Assembly (NCBI GenBank): GCA_013153915.1
Contig: JAADDL010000128.1
Coordinates: 1 to 9,441 of the forward strand
Direction of reading: 5' to 3'
DNA from: Campylobacterota bacterium
GTDB taxonomy: Bacteria; Campylobacterota; Campylobacteria; Campylobacterales; JALSKU01
Length of the DNA: 9,441 bases
A program made the position numbers and the translations under genes. Positions 1 through 6,522 of the stretch are shown piece after piece (within the stretch, counting starts at the first letter, position 1; every line of letters begins with the position of its first letter). Under the pieces are notes generated by a model that had not been told where the DNA came from, did not search any database, and saw only the letters and a program-made list of their open reading frames with translations.

Positions 1-10
1 AAAATCGGTA

Positions 11-34
11 AGGATTAGGCTTTAAAGCCCTCTC
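11..34 (-). terminator. possible transcription terminator after the chemoreceptor gene
   Basis: Read on the minus strand just after the chemoreceptor stop codon, this stretch can fold into a hairpin. The inner stem GGGCU/AGCCU (one G-U pair) closes a UUAA loop, and after two mismatches three outer GGA/UCC pairs add to it. The core GGCTTTAAAGCC is a perfect 12-bp palindrome at 18-29. There is no clear uridine run directly after the stem, and the next T-rich bases come only at the window edge, so it is a weak intrinsic terminator candidate. Nothing else is seen in the 34 bases before the gene end. Confidence 0.3.
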
Positions 35-1624
35 CTACTCCGTTTTAAAACTGTTTAGCTTATTATTTAGATCTTCAGCCGTGCTTTTTAATTGGTCGGC
101 TATATCTTTGATTTCATCGACGACCTCAATACTCTCATTTGAAGAATTGTATATGCCATCTATCTTATCGAGTATCTTTTCGACATTCTTAGCAAGCTCT
201 ATAGACTCTTTTAAAGATTTTTCGGAAACTTTTTGAGCGTTTCTGACGACTTTTGAAGTTTCATCAACCTCTTCGTTTGTCAAGATAGCATCATTTGTCA
301 ATTTCTCTATGCTTTGAGCATTTTTACTGATAGCATCACTGGTATTTGCTATCTCTTGTACCATTAGATTTGTAGTAGCATCTATCTCAAGAAGTGACTT
401 TTGAGTCTGTTCGGCGAGCTTTCTAACTTCGTCGGCAACTACTGCAAACCCTCTGCCGTGTTCACCCGCACGAGCCGCTTCTATGGCGGCGTTAAGCGCC
501 AAAAGATTTGTTTGATCGGAGATATCGGATATCTTGCTAAGCACCGCTTTAGTATCTTCGGCGGTTTTATTTAACTCTCTTATTCTCTCGGCAAGCTCGA
601 TACCAGCTTGTGATTCTATCTGCATCTTTTCGGCTATATTATTTATACTGTCTCTAACTTTTTCCAATTTTTCATCGGCTTTTTCAACATCTTCTTTGCT
701 TTTTTGTGCACTCACCACAGAATCTTCAAGAATATTTTTCATATCCTCACCCATTCCGTTTGCCTCTTTTACAAGAGATAGATTTTCATGTATTTTCTTA
801 ACAACTACTGTTGCATTGTCGTTAAGTTTATCTGACAAAGCAAGGTTTTTGAGGCTAGAATTTTTGGCCTCAATGATTGAAGCTTGAACTTTATCTATAA
901 ATGTATCTATCCATCTTCCCGCCTCAGCCAATTCATCCTCTTTTACAAAATGCAATCTCTTTGTCAAGTCTCCATCGCCAGTTGCTATATCTTTGACTCT
1001 TTCGGTTAAAAAGTGTAAAGGTTTCAGTATCTCTTTTTTGAAGAAAAATAAAAATCCGGCAACCAACAGCAAAGATGCACCTATAAGGCTTACCATTAAC
1101 ATATAATTAAAATCTTCAATCTCTTTATCGCTCTTTTTAAGAGATAGTTTAAGATCCATAACCCCCAATACATCACCCCTTTTGGAGCCCACATGACATC
1201 CTATACACTCATCGGTGGCGATAAGAGGTTTTAAAAGTTTTAGATAGTGGCTCTTATCGTTTTTCTCCAATATCATATCTTTTTTATTTCTAAAAACTTC
1301 CGCAACCAAAGGAGTAACTCTAAATTTATCTTTTAAACCAAAAGTGTTAATAACCTGTTTTGATTTAAATATTGCTACTTCATCTATGCCGTCGATCTTT
1401 TTTATGGTATTTAATGTATGCTCTACCACTTTGGGATCACCCATATTCATACTAGTTCGAATACCAACAAATATGGCATCACCTAAAGTTTCAATATTTT
1501 GAGATGTAGAATTTTTTAATATCATATTTGAGTTATGAGAAATAAACAGTATCAATACAATTGACCCTGCAATAAAGAATACCAAAGTGGTAGCCATAAG
1601 TTTTGCCTTTATGGTTTTTAGCAT
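35..1624 (-). CDS. methyl-accepting chemotaxis protein with a haem c-type periplasmic sensor
   Basis: Transmembrane chemoreceptor that should signal to CheA/CheW and be methylated by CheR/CheB. Residues about 10-29 form TM1 and about 174-196 form TM2. Between them lies a periplasmic sensor of roughly 145 residues containing CIGCH (residues 140-144, bases 1193-1207), the CXXCH signature for covalent haem c. HAMP is about 197-248. The conserved cytoplasmic hairpin tip (LLALNAAIEAARAGEHGRG region) is near 370-406. The C-terminus ends SFKTE and has no NWETF-type CheR tether. I chose ATG at 1624 (529 aa) over the in-frame TTG at 1627 because AAGGA (1636-1632) sits 7 nt before the ATG but only 4 nt before the TTG. 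Geobacter has chemoreceptors with PAS-like haem c sensor domains, so a redox, oxygen or NO sensing role is inferred; the ligand is unknown. It follows tgt by 29 bp on the same strand and is probably cotranscribed. Confidence 0.93.
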   Translation of the reverse strand: MLKTIKAKLMATTLVFFIAGSIVLILFISHNSNMILKNSTSQNIETLGDAIFVGIRTSMNMGDPKVVEHTLNTIKKIDGIDEVAIFKSKQVINTFGLKDKFRVTPLVAEVFRNKKDMILEKNDKSHYLKLLKPLIATDECIGCHVGSKRGDVLGVMDLKLSLKKSDKEIEDFNYMLMVSLIGASLLLVAGFLFFFKKEILKPLHFLTERVKDIATGDGDLTKRLHFVKEDELAEAGRWIDTFIDKVQASIIEAKNSSLKNLALSDKLNDNATVVVKKIHENLSLVKEANGMGEDMKNILEDSVVSAQKSKEDVEKADEKLEKVRDSINNIAEKMQIESQAGIELAERIRELNKTAEDTKAVLSKISDISDQTNLLALNAAIEAARAGEHGRGFAVVADEVRKLAEQTQKSLLEIDATTNLMVQEIANTSDAISKNAQSIEKLTNDAILTNEEVDETSKVVRNAQKVSEKSLKESIELAKNVEKILDKIDGIYNSSNESIEVVDEIKDIADQLKSTAEDLNNKLNSFKTE

Positions 1625-1627
1625 CAA

Positions 1628-1670
1628 TCATCCTTTTTGTAATTTTATGGACTTCATACCATCCTTTTTG
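1628..1670 (-). promoter_or_regulatory. tandem ribosome binding sites with a 9-codon mini-ORF between tgt and the chemoreceptor
   Basis: The 11-mer CAAAAAGGATG occurs twice on the minus strand (1670-1660 and 1639-1629), 31 nt apart. The downstream copy is the chemoreceptor ribosome binding site. The upstream copy lies in the last codons of tgt and precedes an ATG at 1657-1655 that overlaps the tgt stop as ATGA. That ATG opens a nine-codon frame (MKSIKLQKG) ending in TGA at 1630-1628, three bases before the receptor ATG. It could be a translational-coupling element. It could equally be a chance frame, and no homology supports the peptide. Confidence 0.25.
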
Positions 1671-2778
1671 AGTAAAAACTTTTCTTAAAATCCAAGAACT
1701 TATTATCCAATATCGACTTTCTTGCATTTTTCATTATAGTTTTATAGTAAAAAAGATTGTGCAATGAGGCAAGTCTGAAATATGTCAGCTCTTTTGCTCT
1801 AAAAAGATGGTGCATATATCCCAAAGAGTACCTTTTGCAAGTATAACACTCACACTCTTTATCTATAGGCTCATCGCTCAATTTGTATCTTGAGGACTTT
1901 ATATTGACTTTTCCGTAGCTTGTAAAAAGGGTCCCGTTTCTAGCGTTTCTAGTCGGCATAACACAATCAAACATATCCACCCCTCTTTGGATGTTTTCCA
2001 CCAAATCCTCAGGCGTGCCGACACCCATCAAATATCTCGGCTTATCTTTTGGCATCAAAGGCGTAGTAAACTCTACTATATCATACATCTCTTCATTGCT
2101 CTCGCCCACACTAAGTCCGCCTATGGCATATCCGTCAAAATCCTCCAGCCCCACAAGCCCTTCAGCCGAAATTTTTCTAAACTCCTTATTCGTTCCCCCT
2201 TGGATGATGGCAAAGATATTTTGCTCGGAGTTTTCTTCGATAGCCTTCATCTTTTTATGATACTCTATAGACCTCTTAGCCCATTCGTAAGTTCTCTGAA
2301 TGGAGAGCTTAATCCTCTCTTTAGTAGCGGGCAGTGCCACCAAATCATCAAGTATCATCATAATATCACTATTTAAAGCATACTCGATATCCAGCACCTT
2401 TTCGGGCGTAAAATAGTGAGAAGAACCGTCTATATGGCTTTTAAACTTTATGCCGTTATGGTCTGCTTTTGAGATATTACTCAAAGAAAAAGCTTGAAAT
2501 CCGCCGCTATCTGTCAAAAAGCTTCTATCAAACTTCGTAAACCCGTGCAAACCTCCAAACCTCTTTACCGTATCCGCACCCGGTCTTAGATACATATGAT
2601 AAGTATTTGCGAGTATTATCTTGCTATCTAAATGCTCAGTCATATCAAAACTATCAAGAGATTTGACGGCTCCAACCGTGCCTACCGGCATAAAAACCGG
2701 AGTCTGTATGGTGCTATGAGCCGTTTTTATCGTACAAGCCCTTGCGTTACCGTCGATATTGTCTATTTTAAAATCCAT
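1654..2778 (-). CDS. tgt: queuine/preQ1 tRNA-guanine transglycosylase
   Basis: Exchanges guanine-34 in GUN-anticodon tRNAs (Asp, Asn, His, Tyr) for preQ1, the committed tRNA step of queuosine synthesis (EC 2.4.2.29); cytoplasmic. The 374-residue length is normal for bacterial Tgt. Visible hallmarks are TDSGGFQ with Asp90 (acid/base), the nucleophile Asp271 in DMFDCVMPTRNARNG (268-282), the substrate loop around GGLSVGE (220-226), and the zinc site CECYTC plus a distal His (Cys309, Cys311, Cys314, His340). The ATG at 2778 is preceded by AGGAAG at a spacing of about 5 nt, and the N-terminus matches the family. It is the first gene leftward from the divergent intergenic region, and the chemoreceptor follows. 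No preQ1 riboswitch is possible in the short leader. Confidence 0.97.
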   Translation of the reverse strand: MDFKIDNIDGNARACTIKTAHSTIQTPVFMPVGTVGAVKSLDSFDMTEHLDSKIILANTYHMYLRPGADTVKRFGGLHGFTKFDRSFLTDSGGFQAFSLSNISKADHNGIKFKSHIDGSSHYFTPEKVLDIEYALNSDIMMILDDLVALPATKERIKLSIQRTYEWAKRSIEYHKKMKAIEENSEQNIFAIIQGGTNKEFRKISAEGLVGLEDFDGYAIGGLSVGESNEEMYDIVEFTTPLMPKDKPRYLMGVGTPEDLVENIQRGVDMFDCVMPTRNARNGTLFTSYGKVNIKSSRYKLSDEPIDKECECYTCKRYSLGYMHHLFRAKELTYFRLASLHNLFYYKTIMKNARKSILDNKFLDFKKSFYSKRMV

Positions 2779-2816
2779 TAAACTTCCTACAAAACAATTT
2801 TAGCTATAATATTAAA
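2779..2816. promoter_or_regulatory. divergent promoter region between tgt and the RCK-domain gene
   Basis: These 38 bases must hold the 5' signals for both directions. Rightward, TTTTAGC precedes a perfect TATAAT at 2805-2810, a form common in Campylobacterota sigma-70 promoters, which rely on the extended -10 rather than a -35 box. The expected start, about 7 nt downstream, falls at or next to the ATG at 2817, and no Shine-Dalgarno is visible, so the transcript may be leaderless. Leftward, -10-like hexamers on the minus strand are TAAAAT (2802-2797) and TATTAT around 2813-2808. Either would give a 12-22 nt leader carrying the AGGAAG of tgt. The two promoters would overlap and could compete. 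Confidence 0.55.
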
Positions 2817-4235
2817 ATGAAAGAGATACTAATAATAGCCGACGGTATTGTAGCAAAACAATTTTTAGAAAGAGTTTGCGCCGATACTTCATCCGACAAC
2901 AACTATAAAATCGTTTACTATAACGATAAAACAAAAGTGAATACAAACGATCCGCATATAAAATACTACAAGTTTGACCCTACAAGTTTTTCGAAACTAA
3001 GATCCGTCTTTAGCGATAATATAACCGAAGTTTTTATCATAGTCAAAAAAAAGATAGACGCCGAAGAGACATATAAAAATATCCGACTTTTAAGCAAGGA
3101 TATACACATCATCATGCTTGATAATTGGAGACTAAAAGATAAGGATAATCATCTCACTCTTTTAAACGCAGGAGAGATACTCACATCAAGACTGTTTGAC
3201 TTTTTACCGAATGTCTCCGTCGTAGCTCAAAATGTGGGGCTCGGTATCGGTGAGATTATGGAGATAAGCGTACCTTTTGGAAGTCCTTATGTGTATAGAC
3301 ATATATTTGCCATAAGGCAAAGGGATTGGAAAATAGCCGCCATATATAGAGCCAACTCTTTGATACTTCCCGATAGATCTACTATGATACTGCCAAACGA
3401 TGTGCTTCTCGTGATAGGCGACCCGAATATCCTTAGAGGTGTAAATATAAGCATAAAGCAAGAACTAGGCTCATTTCCCTCACCGTACGGAAAAAATATT
3501 TACATACTTATAGATATGCTGTTTTCTTGTGAAAAAGATATCGAAGAGATGGTAAATACCGCCCTATTGCTTCACACCATGCTAAACAACCAAAAACTTA
3601 TCATAAAAGTTATAAATCCCACATTTTCAAAATGTTTCGACAAGATAAAGGAGTATGACAAAGGCTCCACAAAAGTATTTATAGAGTACGAAAAGAGCGA
3701 TTTTAGAGAAGTTTTAAAAGATGACTTAAAGATAGCCCATATCGGGCTTATGATAACGAACAATAAGATATTTAAAAAGTACAAATCAGACCTATACGAT
3801 GCGAAAATCCCTATATACAAAGTGGGAAAATATGACTTTAGTAAGATAAAAAGTAGCGTTGTATTGCCGCAAAACTCATTTGAGATAGAAAAATTGACAG
3901 CCGCAATTTTCGATATATCGTCTCAACTCGGACTTGATATCGAGCTTTACGACTATGACCCTGACAACTCAAATGAAAATGAAGAGCTTATACAGCACTT
4001 TAAAAATTTAGCCGCAATGTTCAATAGACACTTAAATATCATAAAACCCAAAAATAACCCCATAATGGAGCTTGAAAACAGAGATGATGTTCTTGATTTC
4101 GTCCCGTTTGACGAAGATGTTAAAAATACTAACATACTCTCTTTGTTTACGACAAATTTTCAAAAACTCTACTACAAACTTGAAAATCTCCATCAAGTCT
4201 TTATGCCTATAGGCGACGAAAAAACGGAAGGATAA
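2817..4235 (+). CDS. RCK-domain (TrkA_C) protein, orphan potassium-channel-regulator-like protein
   Basis: Cytoplasmic protein of 472 residues with no membrane segment. Residues 1-105 look like a Rossmann/TrkA_N fold, but the glycine-rich loop is degenerate: ADGIVAKQF stands where GxGxxG is expected. Residues about 138-208 fit RCK_C/TrkA_C well (GEIMEISVPFGSP, then AAIYRANSLILPDRS, then LPNDVLLVIGDP). From about 225 to 405 there is a second alpha/beta region I cannot assign, then a polar tail. RCK modules normally gate Trk/Ktr or channel pores with nucleotides or ions, but no pore gene is nearby, so the partner and ligand are unknown. From memory it resembles HP0282 of H. pylori, which also sits between tgt and aroB. 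It is the first gene of the rightward operon and ends 3 nt before aroB. The start is supported by the beta-strand MKEILIIADG. Confidence 0.85.
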   Translation: MKEILIIADGIVAKQFLERVCADTSSDNNYKIVYYNDKTKVNTNDPHIKYYKFDPTSFSKLRSVFSDNITEVFIIVKKKIDAEETYKNIRLLSKDIHIIMLDNWRLKDKDNHLTLLNAGEILTSRLFDFLPNVSVVAQNVGLGIGEIMEISVPFGSPYVYRHIFAIRQRDWKIAAIYRANSLILPDRSTMILPNDVLLVIGDPNILRGVNISIKQELGSFPSPYGKNIYILIDMLFSCEKDIEEMVNTALLLHTMLNNQKLIIKVINPTFSKCFDKIKEYDKGSTKVFIEYEKSDFREVLKDDLKIAHIGLMITNNKIFKKYKSDLYDAKIPIYKVGKYDFSKIKSSVVLPQNSFEIEKLTAAIFDISSQLGLDIELYDYDPDNSNENEELIQHFKNLAAMFNRHLNIIKPKNNPIMELENRDDVLDFVPFDEDVKNTNILSLFTTNFQKLYYKLENLHQVFMPIGDEKTEG

Positions 4236-4238
4236 TCC

Positions 4239-5279
4239 ATGAAAGTACATATAGACCTCAATAAAAATATAGACAAAAGCTACGATATATACATCAACGA
4301 ACTTGAAAGTATCAAATACGACTCAAAAGTAGCTATCGTAACCAATCCCAAGGTATCGGGGCTTCACTTAAAAACGCTACTTAATAAGCTAAGCGCAAAA
4401 GAGTTGTATATCGTAACGGTTCCCGACGGAGAGGAGTATAAAAATTTAGATACGATATCATATATCCTAGATAGACTCAACGAACATAGACTAGATAGAA
4501 AATCTCTCCTCATAGCATTTGGAGGCGGAGTTATAGGAGATATGACGGGATTTGCGGCTTCAATATTTTTAAGAGGGATAGATTTCATACAGATACCCAC
4601 CACCCTACTCTCTCAAGTAGACGCAAGCGTGGGCGGAAAAACGGGAGTCAATAATCGCTTCGGCAAAAATCTTATAGGTTCGTTTTATCAGCCAAAAGCG
4701 GTATATTGCGAAACTACTTTTTTGAAAACTCTTCCCAAAAGAGAGTTTAGTGCGGGAGTAGCCGAGATAGTCAAGATGGCTTTGACATTTGATAAAGATT
4801 TCTTCGAATGGCTCGAAAAAAATGACTTAAACAAAGAAGAAAATCTCATCCAAGCGATAAAAAAATGTATCGAAATAAAAGCCAGAGTAGTTTCTCAAGA
4901 TGAAAAGGAAGCGGGAGTTAGAGCCGTACTAAACTACGGACACACTTTTGCCCATGTTATAGAAAACGAAACTAACTATAAAAGCTTTTTACACGGTGAA
5001 GCCGTAGCGATAGGTATGGTTTTGGCGAACAATTTGGCTATGAGATTGGGACTTTTGGATAAAAGCGAGTACGATAGAGTTTTGAATGTTTTAAAAAGAT
5101 ACGATTTGCCGACAAATTATCCCATAGAAAATATAGAGAGTTTTTACGACTCGTTTTTTCTCGATAAGAAAAGTAGCGATAAAAAGATAAAATTTATACT
5201 CTTAAACCATATAGGCGACTACAAAATAGCCGATGATATCGACAAAGATACCGTGCTTGCCGCACTAAAGGACAGCTAG
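4239..5279 (+). CDS. aroB: 3-dehydroquinate synthase
   Basis: Converts DAHP to 3-dehydroquinate, step two of the shikimate pathway (EC 4.2.3.4), using NAD and a divalent metal in the cytoplasm. The 346-residue length is typical. Visible motifs are the substrate/NAD loop PDGEEYKN (62-69), the NAD-binding GGGVIGD (95-101), and the stretch PTTLLSQVDASVGGKTGVN (120-138) followed by GKNLIGSFYQP (142-152). The likely metal ligands are Glu176 (AEIVKM), His235 (NYGHTFAH) and His252 (LHGEA). The ATG at 4239 has GGAAGGA ending 6 nt upstream, so its ribosome binding site lies within the end of the preceding gene. Only 3 nt separate the two genes and 1 nt separates aroB from mtaB, which supports one transcript. 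Nothing suggests truncation or loss of activity. Confidence 0.97.
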   Translation: MKVHIDLNKNIDKSYDIYINELESIKYDSKVAIVTNPKVSGLHLKTLLNKLSAKELYIVTVPDGEEYKNLDTISYILDRLNEHRLDRKSLLIAFGGGVIGDMTGFAASIFLRGIDFIQIPTTLLSQVDASVGGKTGVNNRFGKNLIGSFYQPKAVYCETTFLKTLPKREFSAGVAEIVKMALTFDKDFFEWLEKNDLNKEENLIQAIKKCIEIKARVVSQDEKEAGVRAVLNYGHTFAHVIENETNYKSFLHGEAVAIGMVLANNLAMRLGLLDKSEYDRVLNVLKRYDLPTNYPIENIESFYDSFFLDKKSSDKKIKFILLNHIGDYKIADDIDKDTVLAALKDS

Positions 5280-5280
5280 G

Positions 5281-6522
5281 TTGCAAAAAGTCTTTTTTAA
5301 AACCTTCGGGTGTCGCACAAACATATACGACACTCAAATCATGATGGAAAATCTGAGAGATTTTAAACTTGCAAAAGATGAAAAAGATGCCGATATCATT
5401 GTCGTCAACTCTTGTACGGTTACCAACTCCGCAGACGCTACGGCAAGAAACTATATATCAAAAGTATCCAAGCTAAACAAAAAGGTTATATTTGCGGGGT
5501 GCGGGGCTATCAGCAGAGGGAAAGAGTTATTTGAAAAAGGGAGAGTTTACGGAGTTTTCGGACACTCCGAAAAAGAGAATATAAACTCTTTGCTAAAAAA
5601 TGAGGGTAGATTTTACGATATAGGCGACTTAAAATCGGTAGAAAAAAGCATAGTTTATGACTTTGAGGGGAAAAATAGAGCTTTTATCAAGATACAAGAG
5701 GGGTGTGATTTTAGGTGCAGTTACTGCATCATACCTTTTGTCAGGGGCAACGCAAGAAGTCAAGATGAGGACAAGATACTAAAACAGGTGGAGATATTGG
5801 CGTCAAACGGCTATGGAGAGTTTATCCTCACGGGGACAAATATAGGAAGTTACGGCAAAGACAAAGGCACAAGTCTTGGAAAGCTTTTAAAAAATATATC
5901 AAAGATAAGAGGCGTCAAAAGGATAAGACTAGGTAGCATAGAACCCGTGCAGATAGATGACGACTTTATGGAGATAGTTGACGAAGAGTGGCTTGAAAGA
6001 CATCTGCATATAGCGCTTCAGCATACAAACAAAGAGATGTTAAGACTTATGAGAAGAAGAAATATCTACGAAAAAGACAAAGAGTTGCTTTGGCGTCTCT
6101 CTCAAAAAGGGTTTGCTTTGGGGACGGACTTTATCGTCGGACATCCCGGAGAAACAAAAGAGAGGTTTGAGGACGGATACGAAAAACTAAAAGAGTTGCC
6201 TCTGACCCATATCCACTGCTTTACATACAGCAAAAGAGACAATACCCACTCTTTGACGCTAAAAGATGAGATAAGGGGAGATGTAGCTAAAAAAAGACAC
6301 AAGAGAGTGGTTGATTTAATTGCGAAAAAAAACTATAATTTTAGAAAAGATAAAAATGACCCTCTTTTGATACTAATAGAGGAGAAAAAGGGCGGATATT
6401 TTATCGGTTACGACCAGTACTACAATAAAATCTTTATAAAAAGCGATAAAGATATCGACAAAAAATGGGTAGAAATAAAAGATTATGAGGTAAAAGAGGA
6501 TGCAAACTATGCAATATTTTAA
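5281..6522 (+). CDS. mtaB: tRNA (N6-threonylcarbamoyladenosine(37)-C2)-methylthiotransferase MtaB
   Basis: Radical SAM enzyme that converts t6A37 to ms2t6A in ANN-decoding tRNAs. The N-terminal MTTase domain carries the auxiliary cluster cysteines Cys11 (FGCRTN), Cys45 (NSCTVTN) and Cys74 (AGCGA). The radical SAM CX3CX2C is GCDFRCSYC with Cys142, Cys146 and Cys149, and a TRAM-like tail occupies about 359-405. The FGCRTN form, together with NSCTVTN, points to the MtaB branch rather than MiaB or RimO. The start is TTG at 5281: it places the family-typical beginning QKVFFKTFGCRTN directly after the initiator, AAGGA (5268-5272) lies 8 nt upstream, and no ATG lies at the right place. The gene begins 1 nt after the aroB stop and its end overlaps the FtsH-like gene. 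413 residues is a usual length. Confidence 0.94.
   Translation: MQKVFFKTFGCRTNIYDTQIMMENLRDFKLAKDEKDADIIVVNSCTVTNSADATARNYISKVSKLNKKVIFAGCGAISRGKELFEKGRVYGVFGHSEKENINSLLKNEGRFYDIGDLKSVEKSIVYDFEGKNRAFIKIQEGCDFRCSYCIIPFVRGNARSQDEDKILKQVEILASNGYGEFILTGTNIGSYGKDKGTSLGKLLKNISKIRGVKRIRLGSIEPVQIDDDFMEIVDEEWLERHLHIALQHTNKEMLRLMRRRNIYEKDKELLWRLSQKGFALGTDFIVGHPGETKERFEDGYEKLKELPLTHIHCFTYSKRDNTHSLTLKDEIRGDVAKKRHKRVVDLIAKKNYNFRKDKNDPLLILIEEKKGGYFIGYDQYYNKIFIKSDKDIDKKWVEIKDYEVKEDANYAIF

Noticed and set aside
534..887. 117-codon open frame on the plus strand inside the chemoreceptor gene
   Set aside because: It is antisense to strongly conserved receptor sequence. Its serine- and leucine-rich composition is what the reverse of helical receptor code gives, and it has no ribosome binding site.
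1625..1627. TTG as the start of the chemoreceptor
   Set aside because: The ATG immediately after it has better spacing from AAGGA (7 nt rather than 4) and is the more usual codon.
1987..2376. 129- and 89-codon plus-strand frames opposite tgt
   Set aside because: Both are antisense to tgt, where all catalytic motifs are intact, and neither product looks like a known protein.
2779..2816. A preQ1 riboswitch controlling tgt
   Set aside because: The leader can be at most about 38 nt, contains the divergent promoter, and shows no C-rich loop or A-rich tail of the preQ1 fold.
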